From contig CM064580.1 in the NCBI GenBank assembly GCA_032716605.1, forward strand, positions 39,667,518 through 39,731,517: DNA of 64,000 nt, written 5' to 3'. Shown here piece after piece: positions 43,561 through 56,086 of the stretch (position 1 is the first letter of the stretch; each line of letters opens with the position of its first letter). The notes below the pieces were generated by a model. It was given only the letters and a program-made list of their open reading frames with translations. It was not told where the DNA came from and did no database searches. This stretch comes from Paralithodes platypus (lineage: Eukaryota; Arthropoda; Malacostraca; Decapoda; Lithodidae). The translations under genes were made by a program, and so were the position numbers.

Positions 43561-44059
43561 AATAACAATAAAAGTACAAGCGAGACACAAAAATAACTTC
43601 AAAAAAATAACTTTATTGAGTGAAAATAACAATAATTGTAATAAATGGCAGAATAACAATAAAAACACTCAAATCGCTTCCCGGCATAATTGCGGGTGGG
43701 GCGACGAGTGCAATAGTGCGTCATAGCCGGGGCCGCAGTTGAGCGTTCGGACGCGTCTAGGTAAATACGCACCAACAGTTACCTCCACTAACATCGCCAT
43801 AACTCCTGAACCAGTTGAGCTAGAGAGCTCTACTCACAGCCAGTCAACACAGCAAGGTAAGAACTACATTTTGACGTTTGTATGAATAGTGTAGCTATTG
43901 TATTAATGGAGATAGGCCTTTGTTTACTTGTGTTGATTTTCAGCCAGATCGCCCGGATACGAGCGGATAGAAAGGCTGCCCGGGCGGGAAGGGTTAAAAG
44001 ACTGTACATTTCTGTAAATTGCCATGGCATTCGGGAACGTCTCCCGCAGGGAAGAGGTT

Positions 44060-44620
44060 AATCCACATTAAATTGTTTTGATTGATGCGGTTTTTACCAC
44101 CATGCACTGCCTGCTCAAGAGCTGGGCTAGGGTGGGTGCTCTGATGATCAGGGACCTCAGTGAACAATTGCCACAGATTGTTAGACCACAATGTCACTTT
44201 GCATTACAGGGCAGTTTTATACCCCTACTGAATTGGTTGAGTACCTATTTTGTTGGCCAGAGTAGACAAAAACGTGCTGTGCTGGTATGGACATGTTGAG
44301 CGAATGGGAGATGAAAGGCTTACAAAGAGAGCATATGAGTCAAATACAAGTGGAGGTAGAGGGGTAGAAAGACCTTCAGTGAGATGGAGAGATTGTGTAG
44401 TACAAACGTTGGAAGATTGGAAGATAGAAAGATGACTGTAGAACAGGCAAAATAAGTGGTTATAAATAGGAATGTATGAAGAATGCTTGTGAATAGAAAA
44501 GTGATAACACGGTCGGGTCGGTCGTTGGGAGAGGGGAGAGGGAACCAGTTGGACTAGGTATTAGTCCATCAGGCCCGGGGAGCTGGTGTATATGAAGGGT
44601 CAGGCCTGGATGTGAGGTGG
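44060..44620 (+). mobile_element. LINE ORF2 tail fragment, better copy
   Basis: WYGHVERMGDERLTKRAYES, then GRGVERPSVRWRDCVVQTLE and DWKIER are readable in one frame. Partner of 34281-34800 within the 6-kb duplication. Confidence 0.65.
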
Positions 44621-44639
44621 GCGGGCATTGTGGTGGTAA

Positions 44640-44735
44640 AGCTTCGTTGTGTGTCTGCTGTCTTTGTGTTGTCCCTGCTTGAGCTTTGTCTCGAGTCAGC
44701 CACCCCCAGCTATGGGGTATGTGCCTGTGTATATA
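44640..44735 (+). mobile_element. Retroposon piece, duplicate of 34.9 kb
   Basis: A short TTTGTCTCGAGTCAGCCACC and CCCAGCTATGGGG stretch is followed by TATA-rich sequence. The segment corresponding to 35070-36005 of the other block is absent after it. Confidence 0.45.
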
Positions 44736-45008
44736 TACATACACACAATACATACCTACAGTATTTTGGGTAATATGGACGTTCTTGGTCCCAGCATGCA
44801 TAAGTCATGTAGCCAATATAGTGGCAACTTGGGCCGAGCGACAACTTGGGCCATGAAGCCATTTCTTGATTGCTGCTGAATTGGGCAAAGCTGCCATTTT
44901 GAGGTATGATGCCACTAAGGAGGAATCATTTAAAAGAAACAAAGAGAGAGTGAGAGAACAATGTAGTTTTAGAGGACATTTTTTTTTATTTAAGTATGGA
45001 TATTACAC

Positions 45009-45375
45009 ACTAAGCCCAGAGGGCAATGGCACTAAGTTCAGTTACAGAACGCTATATACAGAGTGAACAGAAAACAATACATGCGACAACAGATGAGGTA
45101 CAAGATGGGAATGAAATGGGACAGGAGACCTGACATAGAAAATTGCAAAGCGAAGCAGAGGATGCTTCGGAGGGTATATATGAAAGGAAAGGACTGGCGA
45201 TGTTCAGAGGAATACCAAGGACATTTAAGTAGAAAATTAATGGCAGTTAATAAACAACCGTGACAAAGGGCACAGAGTGGAGTGTTCTCGCTAGATATCA
45301 CATGGCCATGGGTAAATCTCATATGACCTAACATCAGTTGTGCCAGCACCATTTCCGTCCATGGAATGAGATGAC
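45009..45375 (-). mobile_element. LINE C-terminal fragment, 45.4-kb unit
   Basis: The minus frame gives LGHMRFTHGHVISSENTPLC and ALCHGCL, like the 37-kb copy. This unit therefore bridges the two cassette subtypes: LINE remnant of the subtype-2 kind, exon of subtype 1. Confidence 0.6.
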
Positions 45376-45404
45376 AAATTTAAAAGATGGATCGAGTACT
45401 TTAC

Positions 45405-45626
45405 CACAATTTGCCTGAGACTCGTCTTCTCTGCCAGGACAATCAACTGTGTTGTCACAGAAGCACGCCTGGGTCACTCCGTCATTACAGATTCTGGGAC
45501 CTTGACTGGCGGAGCTGCAGCTGAGAGGTTGCTGGGTAGTGGTGGAGTTAGAAGTAGTAGCTATATAAGTTGGGGTAGTATTATCAGTAGTAGTTGGAGT
45601 AGTAGTGGGCAGAGTAGAACCAGAGG
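45405..45626 (-). CDS. LDLa-plus-mucin cassette exon, copy at 45.4 kb
   Basis: This exon is 222 bp, phase 1-1, and stop-free. The last Cys codon is TGT as in subtype 2, whereas the mucin linker and CCCCACAG acceptor are subtype 1. It is the first unit of the right-hand array when read by coordinate, and the last before the subtype-2 block in transcript order. Confidence 0.74.
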
Positions 45627-45661
45627 CTGTGGGGTTATTAATTTAAGATCAGATCACACTC

Positions 45662-46095
45662 AACTTATTTCATCCATCCTCTCAATATGTTCAAACCATC
45701 CAATCCTGCTGATACACATCTCATCACTGATACTCTTGATATCTAACCTTCTCCTCAGCTCTTCATTAAATAATTATGCTATCTATACATAACCGTCACC
45801 TCAGCTTTTTACTAGATAACCTATCTTGCAGTTTGCTCCACCCATCCATTTCATCATTCTCATCATATTCTGTTGATATCATCCACTTTGACAGGCTTAC
45901 ACCTTCTTCTCATGGTAAGTAATGGCAGCAGTGTTCTTACCTTTCCCCAGCCGCATCTATTTCAGCGATAGTGGTGGCCTCGGCCCCACTACTAGCAGAG
46001 ATGGTATCTCCCAAATAGCAAAACGTTTCCACCATCTTCAGTGACTCATTGCCAAAGTTCACACTCTCGAGCCGGTCATTAAACACAGCTCATTT
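45662..46095 (-). mobile_element. LINE RT C-terminal fragment, 45.7 kb
   Basis: It lacks the poly-G tract, as do the 48-kb, 50.4-kb, 5.5-kb and 61.4-kb copies; the 0.3, 2.7, 52.7 and 55.1-kb copies have it, dividing the units into two lineages. Confidence 0.58.
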
Positions 46096-47317
46096 GCTCA
46101 ATCCCTTATTGAGCTATGGAGGTTAGGGTTCACGATTTCTGGGATAGAATATGCTTCACAATTTATCAAAATAGAACATGAAATTGTGCTCAAAGGGTTA
46201 ACTCCTTTACTGTGAGAGGCTATTTCTGAGCGTAATAAAACTGTCTAATGCTAGCCAGAATATAATAAAAAAAAAGGACGTAATTTTACTGAAGAGGTTA
46301 ATATGGAAAACATACGTTATTAGACTCATTTCCATACATGAGGCAAATCCCCATAAAATACAGTAATCTTGACAAATTGCAGTAAAATAAAAACTATAAA
46401 AAATAAACAATTATTAAATGCACAAAATTATTTAAGTTATTAGATTAACTTAACCGATTAACTTTGAAAACTAAATTAACTTAGTTAGTTAACTTTCCAA
46501 AATGTGTTAACTTAACTTAGCTGATGACATTAAAAAGTCAACTTAACACCTTGAGGATTATGACATGTGTTAACAGTTTATTCTGGCTATCATTAGACAA
46601 TTTATACAGCTTAGGAAGGATCTGTGGGAGTTAAAAGGGTAAAGACGGTCTCAATCGTCTGACTGCCATATACACTTCCTATTCTATCTATCTACTGTAT
46701 ATGCTCAGGCCCAATCCCCACCTTTCCTATTCTTATTTTCTATTTAATTCTATTTTATTATTTTTTTTTCCTTGGGGGTGGCCGCCTCAAGACAGAGCAA
46801 GGACAGGGAAAACACAAAACACAACATAAAACAACGAACAAACACAAACAAAACAAAATCACACATATCTAGGTCACCTAATATGAATAAAATCGTCTAA
46901 TAATAGCCAAAAACAAAAAACGAAAAAAAATGCGTAGACTTCTATGGACTGAAAAATACCATAAGTATTGGTATCGCATTAGATACATTATGAGAAATAC
47001 TGATATTTCATAACCTTTATAATCTATTTAAAATTTTAGATCAACATAATGATAATCCATTTAGTAAGAATGTTAATATTGAACATAATTTAGATAGTGG
47101 AGACTATTTTAGAAAGGGACAAAGTGCTGGCATACGGACGGACAAATTTAGTAACCATTCCCTTTTCACCACAGTGTACACTAAAAATAGAAAGGCAAAT
47201 TATAGGTATAAGATAATTGGGTATATTGATAACGATATAGTCCTACCTTTATAATCTTATATTTAACCCACTGAGCACCAGCTGATATACTGTATAATAA
47301 TGTACACCGAAGGACCA

Positions 47318-47712
47318 GCACTAAGCCCAGAGACTATATGGCATTAATTACAGTTACATAATGCTATGCATAGAGAGAGCAGAAAGGAATAACTGCGACA
47401 ACAGATGAGGAAGAAGATGGGAAGGAAATGGGACATGAGATGTGACATAGAATAGTGATGTGATTCGCTAAGGAGATCGGATATGCAAAGCAGAGAACCC
47501 TCTGGAGGGTAGACATGAAACGAAAGGACTGGCAATGTTCAGAGGAATAGCAAGGGCATTCAAGTAGAAATGGGCTACAGTTAAGGAACCGTGACAAAGG
47601 GAACAGAATGGAGGGCCCTCGCCAGACATCAAATAGTCATGGGTAAGTCTCGTATGACCTAACATCAGGTGTGCCAACACTATTGCCCATCGTCTATTGA
47701 TCGAGATTACAA
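47318..47712 (-). mobile_element. LINE C-terminal fragment, 47.7-kb unit
   Basis: The GHTRLTHDYLMSGEGPPFC form is present. It has AGTCGTTGCAG-type small changes (SVVAVIPF for SVVPVIPF) relative to sister copies. Confidence 0.6.
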
Positions 47713-47748
47713 ATACAAAAAAAAGAAAAAAAAGAGGGAATACTTTAC

Positions 47749-47970
47749 CGCAGTTTGCCTGAGACTCATCTTCTCTGCCAGGACAATCAACTGTGTTGTC
47801 ACAGAAGCACGCCTGGGTCACTCCGTCATTACAGATTCTGGGACCTTGACTGGCGGAGCTGCAGTTGAGAGGTTGCTGGGTAGTGGTGGAGTTAGAAGTA
47901 GTAGCTATATAAGTTGGGGTAGTATTATCAGTAGTAGTTGGAGTAGTAGTGGGCAGAGTAGAACCAGAGG
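47749..47970 (-). CDS. LDLa-plus-mucin cassette exon, copy at 47.7 kb
   Basis: This exon is 222 bp, phase 1-1, with all six Cys, and shares the GTAGTATTATCAG linker variant (Asp-Asn-Thr) with the 45.4 and 50.1-kb copies. Confidence 0.74.
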
Positions 47971-48006
47971 CTGTGGGGTTATTAATTCAAGATCAGACCA
48001 CACTCA

Positions 48007-48435
48007 ACTTATTTCATCCATCCTCTCAACATGTTCAAACCATCCAATCCTGCTGATACACATCTCATCACTGATACTCTTGATATCTAACCGTCTTCTC
48101 AGCTCTTCACTAAATAATTATGCTATCTATACATAACCGTAACCTCAGCTTTTTACTAGATAACCTATCTTGCAGTTTGCTCCACCCATCCATTTCATCA
48201 TTCTCATCATATTCTGATGATATCATCCACTTTGACAGGCTTACACCTTCTCATGGTAAGTAATGGCAGCAGTGTTCTTACCTTTCCCCAGCCGCATCTA
48301 TTTCAGCGATAATGGTGGCCTCGGCCCACTACTAGCAGAGATGGTATCTCCCAAATAGCAAAACGTTTCCACCATCTTCAGTGACTCATTGCCAAAGTTC
48401 ACACTCTCGAGCCAGTCATTAAACACAGCTCATTT
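48007..48435 (-). mobile_element. LINE RT C-terminal fragment, 48.0 kb
   Basis: It is colinear with 45662-46095; stops and frame breaks fall at the same places. Confidence 0.56.
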
Positions 48436-49691
48436 GCTCAATCCCTTATTGAGCTATGGAGGTTAGGGTTCACGATTTCTGGGATAGAATATGCTTCACA
48501 ATTTATCAAAATAGAACATGAATTGTACTCAAGGGTTAACTCATTTACTGTGAGAGGCTATTTCTGAGCGTAATAAAACTGTCTAATGCTAGCCAGAATA
48601 TAATAAAAAAAGGACGTAATTTTACTGAAGAGGTTAATATGGAAAACATATGTTATTAGACTCATTTCCATACATGAGGCAAATCCCCATAAAATACAGT
48701 AATCTTGACAAATTGCAGTAAAATAAAAACTATATAAAAAATAAACAATTATTAAATGCACAAAATTAGTTAAGTTATTAGATTAAGTTAACCGATTAAC
48801 TTTGAAAACTAACTTAACTTAGTTAGTTAACTTTCCAAAATGTGTTAACTTAACTTAGCTGATGACATTAAAAAGTCAACTTAACACCATGAGGATTATG
48901 ACGCGTGTTAACAGTTTATTCTGGCCATCATTAGACAATTTATACAGCTTCGGAAGGATCTGGGGGAGTTAAAAGGGTAAAGACGGTCTCAATCCTCTGA
49001 CTGCCATATACCCTTCCTATTCTATCTATTTACTGTATATGCTCAGGCCCAATCCCCACTTTTCCTATTCTTATTTTCTATTTAATTCTATTTTATTATT
49101 TTGTTTTTTCCTTGGGGGTGGACGCCTCAAGACAGAGCAAGGACAGGGAAAACACAAAACACAAAATAGAACAACGAACAAACACAAACAAAACACAAAA
49201 TAACACACATCTAGGTCACCTAATATGAATAAAATCGTCTAATAATAGCCAATACAAAAAAAAAACGAAAAAAAAAAAATGCGTAGACTTCTATGGCCTG
49301 AAAAATACCATAAGAATTGGTATCGCATTAGATACATTATGAGAAATACTGATATTTCATAACCTTTATAATCTATTTAAAATTTTAGATCAACATAATG
49401 ATAATACATTTAGTAAGAATGTTAATATTGAACATAATTTAGATAGTGGAGACTATTTTAGAAAGGGACAAAGTGCGACTATTTTAGAAATGGACAAAGT
49501 GCTGGCATACGGACGGACAAATTTAGTAACCGTTCCCTTTTCACCACAGTGTACACTAAAAATAGAAAGGCAAATTATAGGCATAAGATAATTGGGTATA
49601 TTGATAACGATATAGTCCTACCTTTATAATCTTATATTTAACCCACTGAGCACCAGCTGATATACTGTATAATATGTACACCGAAGGACCA

Positions 49692-50084
49692 GCACTAAGC
49701 CCAGAGACTATATGGCACTAATTACAGTTACATAATGCTATGCATAGAGAGAGCAGAAAGGAATAACTGGGACAACAGATGAGGAAGATGGGAAGGAAAT
49801 GGGACATGAGATGTGACATAGAATAGTGATGTGATTCGCTAAGGAGATCGGATATGCAAAGCAGAGAACCCTCTGGAGGGTAGACATGAAACGAAAGGAC
49901 TGGCAATGTTCAGAGGAATAGCAAGGGCATTCAAGTAGAAATGGGCGACAGTTAAGGAACCGTGACAAAGGGAACAGAATGGAGGGCCCTCGCCAGACAT
50001 CAAATAGTCATGGGTAAGTCTCGTATGACCTAACATCAGGTGTGCCAAAACTATTGCCCATCGTCTATTGATCGAGATTACAAA
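49692..50084 (-). mobile_element. LINE C-terminal fragment, 50.1-kb unit
   Basis: A 3-bp deletion (GAGGAAGATGGG) distinguishes it from sister copies. A short internal duplication (GACTATTTTAGAAA) lies upstream at ~49450-49490. Confidence 0.6.
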
Positions 50085-50114
50085 TAAAAAAAAAAAAAAA
50101 AAGGAATACTTTAC

Positions 50115-50336
50115 CGCAGTTTGCCTGAGACTCATCTTCTCTGCCAGGACAATCAACTGTGTTGTCACAGAAGCACGCCTGGGTCACTCCGTCATTACAG
50201 ATTCTGGGACCTTGACTGGCAGAGCTGCAGTTGAGAGGTTGCTGGGTAGTGGTGGAGTTAGAAGTGGTAGCTATATAAGTTAGGGTAGTATTATCAGTAG
50301 TAGTTGGAGTAGTAGTGGGCAGAGTAGAACCAGAGG
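50115..50336 (-). CDS. LDLa-plus-mucin cassette exon, copy at 50.1 kb
   Basis: This exon is 222 bp, phase 1-1, and stop-free. It has a Pro-to-Leu change in the linker (TTLTYIAT) and a Ser/Ala-region change from GGCGGAG to GGCAGAG that is coding but outside the Cys framework. Confidence 0.74.
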
Positions 50337-50372
50337 CTGTGGGGTTATTAATTCAAGATCAGACCACACTCA

Positions 50373-50795
50373 ACTTATTTCATCCATCCTCTCAACATGT
50401 TCAAATCATCCAATCCTGCTGATACACATCTCATCACTGATACTCTTGATATCTAACCGTCTTCTCAGCTCTTCACTAAATAAGTATGCTATCTATACAT
50501 AACCGTCACCTCAGCTTTTTACTAGATAACCTATCTTGCAGTTTGCTCCACCCATCCATTTCATCATTCTCATCATATTCTGTTGATATCATCCACTTTG
50601 ACAGGCTTACACCTTCTTCTCATGGTAAGTAATGGCAGCAGTGTTCTTACCTTTCCCCAGCCGCATCTATTTCAGCCATAGTGGTGGCCTCGGCCCCACT
50701 ACTAGCAGAGATGGTATCTCCCAAATAGCAAAACGTTTCCACCATCTTCAGTGACTCATTGCCAAAGTTCACACTCTCGAGCCGGTCATTAAACA
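50373..50795 (-). mobile_element. LINE RT C-terminal fragment, 50.4 kb
   Basis: Landmarks FCYLGDTISA and ERMDEI are present; no poly-G tract. Confidence 0.56.
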
Positions 50796-52018
50796 CAGCT
50801 CATTTGCTCAATCCCTTATTGAGCTATGGAGGTTAGGGTTCACGATTTCTGGGATAGAATATGCTTCACAATTTATCAAAATATAACATGAAATTGTGCT
50901 CAAAGGGTTAACTCCTTTACTGTGAGAGGCTATTTCTGAGCGTAATAAAACTGTCTAATGCTAGCCAGAATATAATAAAAAAAGGACGTAATTTTACTGA
51001 AGAGGTAATATGGAAAACATATGTTATTAGACTCATTTCCATACATGAGGCAAATCCCCATAAAATACAGTAATCTTGACAAATTGCAGTAAAATAAAAA
51101 CTATATAAAAATAAACAATTATTAAATGCACAAAATTAGTTAAGTTATTAGATTAAGTTAACCGATTAACTTTGAAAACTAACTTAACTTAGTTAGTTAA
51201 CTTTCCAAAATGTGTTAACTTAACTTAGCTGATGACATTAAAAAGTCAACTTAACACCCTTGAGGATTATGATGCGTGTTAACAGTTTATTCTGGCCATC
51301 ATTAGACAATTTATACAGCTTAGGAAGGATCTGGGGGAGTTAAAAGGGTAAAGACGGTCTCAATCGTCTGACTGCCATATACCCTTCCTATTCTATCTAT
51401 TTACTGTATATGCTCAGGCCTAATCCCCACTTTTCCTATTCTTATTTTCTATTTAATTCTATTTGATAATTTTTGTTTTCCTTGGGGGTGGCCGCCTCAA
51501 GACAGAACAAGGACAGGGAAAACACAAAACACAACATAGAACAACGAACAAACACAAACAAAACACAAAATCACACACATCTAGGTCACCTAATATGAAT
51601 AAAATTGTCTAATAATAGCCAATACAAAAAAAACGAAAACAAAATGCGTAGACTTCTATGGCCTGAAAAATACCATAAGTATTGGTATCGCATTAGATAC
51701 ATTATGAGAAATACTGATATTTCATAACCTTTATAACCTATTTAGAATTTTAGATCAACATAACCCATTTAGTAAGAATGTTAATATTGAACATAATTTA
51801 GATAGTGGAGACTATTTTAGAAAGGGACAAAGTGCTGGCATACGGACAAATTTAGTAACCGTTCCCTTTTCACCACAGTGTACACTAAATAGAAAGGCAA
51901 ATTATAGGTATAAGATAATTGGGTATATTGATAACGATATAGTCCTACCTTTATAATCTTATATTTAACCCACTGAGCACCAGCTGATATACTGTATAAT
52001 AAATGTACACCGAAGGAC

Positions 52019-52418
52019 CAGCACTAAGCCCAGAGACTATATGGCACTAATTACAGTTACATAATGCTATGCATAGAGAGAGCAGAAAGGAATAACTGGG
52101 ACAACAGATGAGAAAGAAGATGGGAAGGAAATGGGACATGAGATGTGACATAGAATAGTGATGTGATTCGCTAAGGAGATCGGATATGCAAAGCAGAGAA
52201 CCCTCTGGAGGGTAGACATGAAACGAAAAGACTGGCAATGTTCAGAGGAATAGCAAGGGCATTCAAGTAGAAATGGGCGACAGTTAAGGAACCGTGACAA
52301 AGGGAACAGAATGGAGGGCCCTCGCCAGACATCAAATAGTCATGGGTAAGTCTCGTATGACCTAACATCAGGTGTGCCAAAACTATTGCCCATCGTCTAT
52401 TGATCGAGATTACAAATA
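52019..52418 (-). mobile_element. LINE C-terminal fragment, 52.4-kb unit
   Basis: Standard form; one AAAGGACTGG to AAAAGACTGG change. It is the last unit piece before the start of the segment duplicated at position 1. Confidence 0.6.
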
Positions 52419-52449
52419 AAAAAAAATAAAAAAAGAGGGAATACTTTAC

Positions 52450-52671
52450 CGCAGTTTGCCTGAGACTCATCTTCTCTGCCAGGACAATCAACTGTGTTGT
52501 CACAAAAGCATGCCTGGGTCACTCCGTCATTACAGATTCTGGGACCTTGACTGGCGGAGCTGCAGTTGAGAGGTTGCTGGGTAGTGGTGGAGTTAGAAGT
52601 GGTAGCTATATAAGTTGGGGTAATAGTATCAGTAGTAGTTGGAGTAGTAGTGGGCAGAGTAGAACCAGAGG
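52450..52671 (-). CDS. LDLa-plus-mucin cassette exon, copy at 52.4 kb
   Basis: This exon is 222 bp, phase 1-1. It is the duplicate partner of the exon at 27-248 (constant offset 52423), including the silent GCATGCTTTTGT variant. Confidence 0.75.
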
Positions 52672-52707
52672 CTGTGGGGTTATTAATTCAAGATCAGATC
52701 ACACTCA

Positions 52708-53185
52708 CCTTATTTCATCCATCCTCTCAACATGTTCAAACCATCCAATCCTGCTGATACACATCTCATCACTGATACTCTTGATATCTAACCGTCTTCT
52801 CAGCTCTTCACTAAATAAGTATGCTATCTATACATAACCGTCACCTCAGCTTTTTACTAGATATCCTATCTTGCAGTTTGCTCCACCCATCCATTTCATC
52901 ATTCTCATCATATTACGTTCCATTCTGTTGATATCATCCACTTTGACAGGCTTCCACCTTTCCCTTCAAGGTGAGGGGGGGGGGGGGGGAGTCTTCTCGT
53001 GGTAAGTAATGGCAGCAGTGTTCTTACCTTTCCCCAGCCGCATCTATTTCAGCCATAGTGGTGGCCTCGGCCCCACTACTAGCAGAGATGGTATCTCCCA
53101 AATAGCAAAACGTTTCCACCATCTTCAGTGACTCATTGCCAAAGCTCACACTCTCGAGCCGGTCATTAAACACAGCTCATTTGCT
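52708..53185 (-). mobile_element. LINE RT C-terminal fragment, 52.7 kb
   Basis: Partner of 285-760; the poly-G run differs by one or two bases. Confidence 0.58.
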
Positions 53186-54402
53186 CAATCCCTTATTGAG
53201 CTATGGAGTTTGGGTTCACGATTTCTGGGATAGAATATGCTTCACAATTTATCAAAATATAACATGAAATTGTAATCAAAGGGTTAACTCATTTACTGTG
53301 AGAGGCTATTTCTGAGCGTAATAAAACTGTATAATGCTAGCCAGAATATAATAAAAAAAGGACGTAATTTTACTGAAGAGGTTAATATGGAAAACATATT
53401 ATGTTATTAGACTCATTTCCATACATGAGGCAAATCCCCATAAAATACAGTAATCTTGACAAATTGCAGTAAAATAAAAACTATATAAAAATAAACAATT
53501 ATTAAATGCACAAAATTAGTTAAGTTATTAGATTAAGTTAACCGATTAACTTTGAAAACTAACTTAACTTAGTTAGTTAACTTTCCAAAATGTGTTAACT
53601 TAACTTAGCTGATGACATTAAAAAGTCAACTTAACACCTTGAGGATTATGATGCGTGTTAACAGTTTATTCTGGCCATCATTAGACAATTTATACAGCTT
53701 AGGAAGGATCTGGGGGAGTTAAAAGGGTAAAGACGGTCTCAATCCTCTGACTGCCATATACCCTTCCTATTCTATCTATTTACTGTATATGCTCAGGCCC
53801 AATCCCCACTTTTCCTATTCTTATTTTCTATTTAATTCTATTTGATAATTTTTGTTTTCCTTGGGGGTGGCCGCCTCAAGACAGAGCAAGGACAGGGAAA
53901 ACACAAAACACAACATAGAACAACGAACAAACATAAACAAAACACAAAATCACACACATCTAGGTCACCTAATATGAATAAAATTGTCTAATAATAGCCA
54001 ATACAAAAAAAACGAAAACAAAATGCGTAGACTTCTATGGCCTGAAAAATACCATAAGTATTGGTATCGCATTAGATACATTATGAGAAATACTGATATT
54101 TCATAACCTTTATAACCTATTTAGAATTTTAGATCAACATAACCCATTTAGTAAGAATGTTAATATTGAACATAATTTAGATAGTGGAGACTATTTTAGA
54201 AAGGGACAAAGTGCTGGCATACGGACAAATTTAGTAACCGTTCCCTTTTCACCACAGTGTACACTAAATAGAAAGGCAAATTATAGGTATAAGATAATTG
54301 GGTATATTGATAACGATATAGTCCTACCTTTATAATCTTATATTTAACCCACTGAGCACCAGCTGATATACTGTATAATAAATGTACACCGAAGGACCAG
54401 CA

Positions 54403-54797
54403 CTAAGCCCAGAGACTATATGGCACTAATTACAGTTACATAATGCTATGCATAGAGAGAGCAGAAAGGAATAACTGGGACAACAGATGAGAAAGAAGAT
54501 GGGAAGGAAATGGGACATGAGATGTGACATAGAATAGTGATGTGATTTGCTAAGGAGATCGGATATGCAAAGCAGAGAACCCTCTGGAGGGTAGACATGA
54601 AACGAAAGGACTGGCAATGTTCAGAGGAATAGCAAGGGCATTCAAGTAGAAATGGGCGACAGTTAAGGAACCGTGACAAAGGGAACAGAATGGAGGGCCC
54701 TCGCCAGACATCAAATAGTCATGGGTAAGTCTCGTATGACCTAACATCAGGTGTGCCAAAACTATTGCCCATCGTCTATTGATCGAGATTACAAATA
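54403..54797 (-). mobile_element. LINE C-terminal fragment, 54.8-kb unit
   Basis: Partner of 1977-2369, sharing the GATTTGCTAAGG variant (GATTCGCTAAGG in the others). The adjoining poly-A run has an internal T (AAAAATAAAAA) that the 2.4-kb copy lacks. Confidence 0.6.
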
Positions 54798-54828
54798 AAA
54801 AAAAATAAAAAAAGAGGGAATACTTTAC

Positions 54829-55050
54829 CGCAGTTTGCCTGAGACTCATCTTCTCTGCCAGGACAATCAACTGTGTTGTCACAAAAGCATGCCTGGGTCA
54901 CTCCGTCATTACAGATTCTGGGACCTTGACTGGCGGAGCTGCAGTTGAGAGGTTGCTGGGTAGTGGTGGAGTTAGAAGTGGTAGCTATATAAGTTGGGGT
55001 AATAGTATCAGTAGTAGTTGGAGTAGTAGTGGGCAGAGTAGAACCAGAGG
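54829..55050 (-). CDS. LDLa-plus-mucin cassette exon, copy at 54.8 kb
   Basis: This exon is 222 bp, phase 1-1; partner of 2406-2627. Its RT-side flank carries the ATCTTGCTGATAC variant seen only in these two units. Confidence 0.75.
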
Positions 55051-55086
55051 CTGTGGGGTTATTAATTCAAGATCAGACCACACTCA

Positions 55087-55565
55087 CCTTATTTCATCCA
55101 TCCTCTCAACATGTTCAAACCATCCAATCTTGCTGATACACATCTCATCACGGATACTCTTGATATCTAACTGTCTCCTCAGCTCTTCACTAAGTAATTA
55201 TGCTATCTATACATAACCGTCACTTCAGATTTTTACTAGATATCCTATCTTGCAGTTTGCTCCACCCATCCATTTCATCATTCTCATCATATTACGTTCC
55301 ATTCTGTTGATATCATCCACTTTGACAGGCTTCCACCTTTCCCTTCAAGGTGAGGGGGGGGGGGGGAGTCTTCTCGTGGTAAGTAATGGCAGCAGTGTTC
55401 TTACCCTTCCCCAGCCGCATCTATTTCAGCCATAGGGGCCTCGGCCCCACTACTAGCAGAGATGGTATCTCCCAAATAGCAAAACGTTTCCACCATCTTC
55501 AGTGACTCATTGCCAAAGCTCACACTCTCGAGCCGGTCATTAAACACAGCTCATTTGCTCAATCC
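55087..55565 (-). mobile_element. LINE RT C-terminal fragment, 55.1 kb
   Basis: Partner of 2664-3140, with a 6-base deletion near 55434 (CATAGGGGCCTC) and a shorter poly-G run. Confidence 0.57.
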
Positions 55566-55798
55566 CTTATTGAGCTATGGAGGTTAGGGTTCACGATTTC
55601 TGGGATAGAATATGCTTCACAATTTATCAAAATATAACATGAAATTGTAATCAAAGGGTTAACTCCTTTACTGTGAGAGGCTATTTCTGAGCGTAATAAA
55701 ACTGTCTAATGCTAGCCAGAATATAATAAAAAAAGGACGTAATTTTACTGAAGAGGTTAATATGGAAAACATATGTTATTAGACTCATTTCCATACTG

Positions 55799-56086
55799 CT
55801 GCAGCAGTATCGGGATGTGTTAGATAAAGTTAGGATGAAGGGAGGGATCCCTGTAGTACATTGTATCCTACCCAGAAGAGGAGTTCCCAAGGAATGGACA
55901 TCCAGGGCGATTGGTGTCAATTGCCGTTTGGAGAAATATTGCAAAGAAAAAGCAATACCATTCATTGATAACTGGGATAGTTTCTATGGGAGAGATGGGA
56001 TGTACGCAAGGGATGGGGTTCATCTTTCACGGTTAGGGGTTTCTACATTAGCTAGTTCTTTAGATAGGGTGGTTGTGGGGTTTTGA
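55799..56086 (+). pseudogene. CR1 ORF1 C-terminal part (SGNH esterase-like)
   Basis: The frame reads VRMKGGIPVVHCILPRRG, AIPFIDNWDSFYG, YARDGVHLSRLGVSTLA and stops at 56084-56086. The DGVHLS motif is the Asp-His end of the SGNH hydrolase fold often present in CR1 ORF1 proteins, where the esterase domain is thought to act on membranes or in RNP formation. The catalytic Ser block and the N-terminal part are lost by 5' truncation. Confidence 0.75.

Larger units (their letters stand above)
40217..43993 (+). mobile_element. piggyBac-type DNA transposon, 3777 bp
   Basis: TTAA at 40213-40216 and 43994-43997 is the target duplication. Terminal inverted repeats CCCTTCCTTCC and, on the complement of the right end, CCCTTCCCGCC are short and imperfect. 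The paralogous block at 34.2 kb is an empty site. The element holds one decayed transposase gene and a 3' stretch with ~180-bp tandem repeats. Cut-and-paste piggyBac elements insert at TTAA and excise precisely. Confidence 0.88.
39843..44056. mobile_element. TTAA MITE carrying a piggyBac insertion
   Basis: Left half 39843-40212 and right half 43998-44056 match the intact MITE at 33843-34276. The break is at a TTAA in its AT core. Confidence 0.7.
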
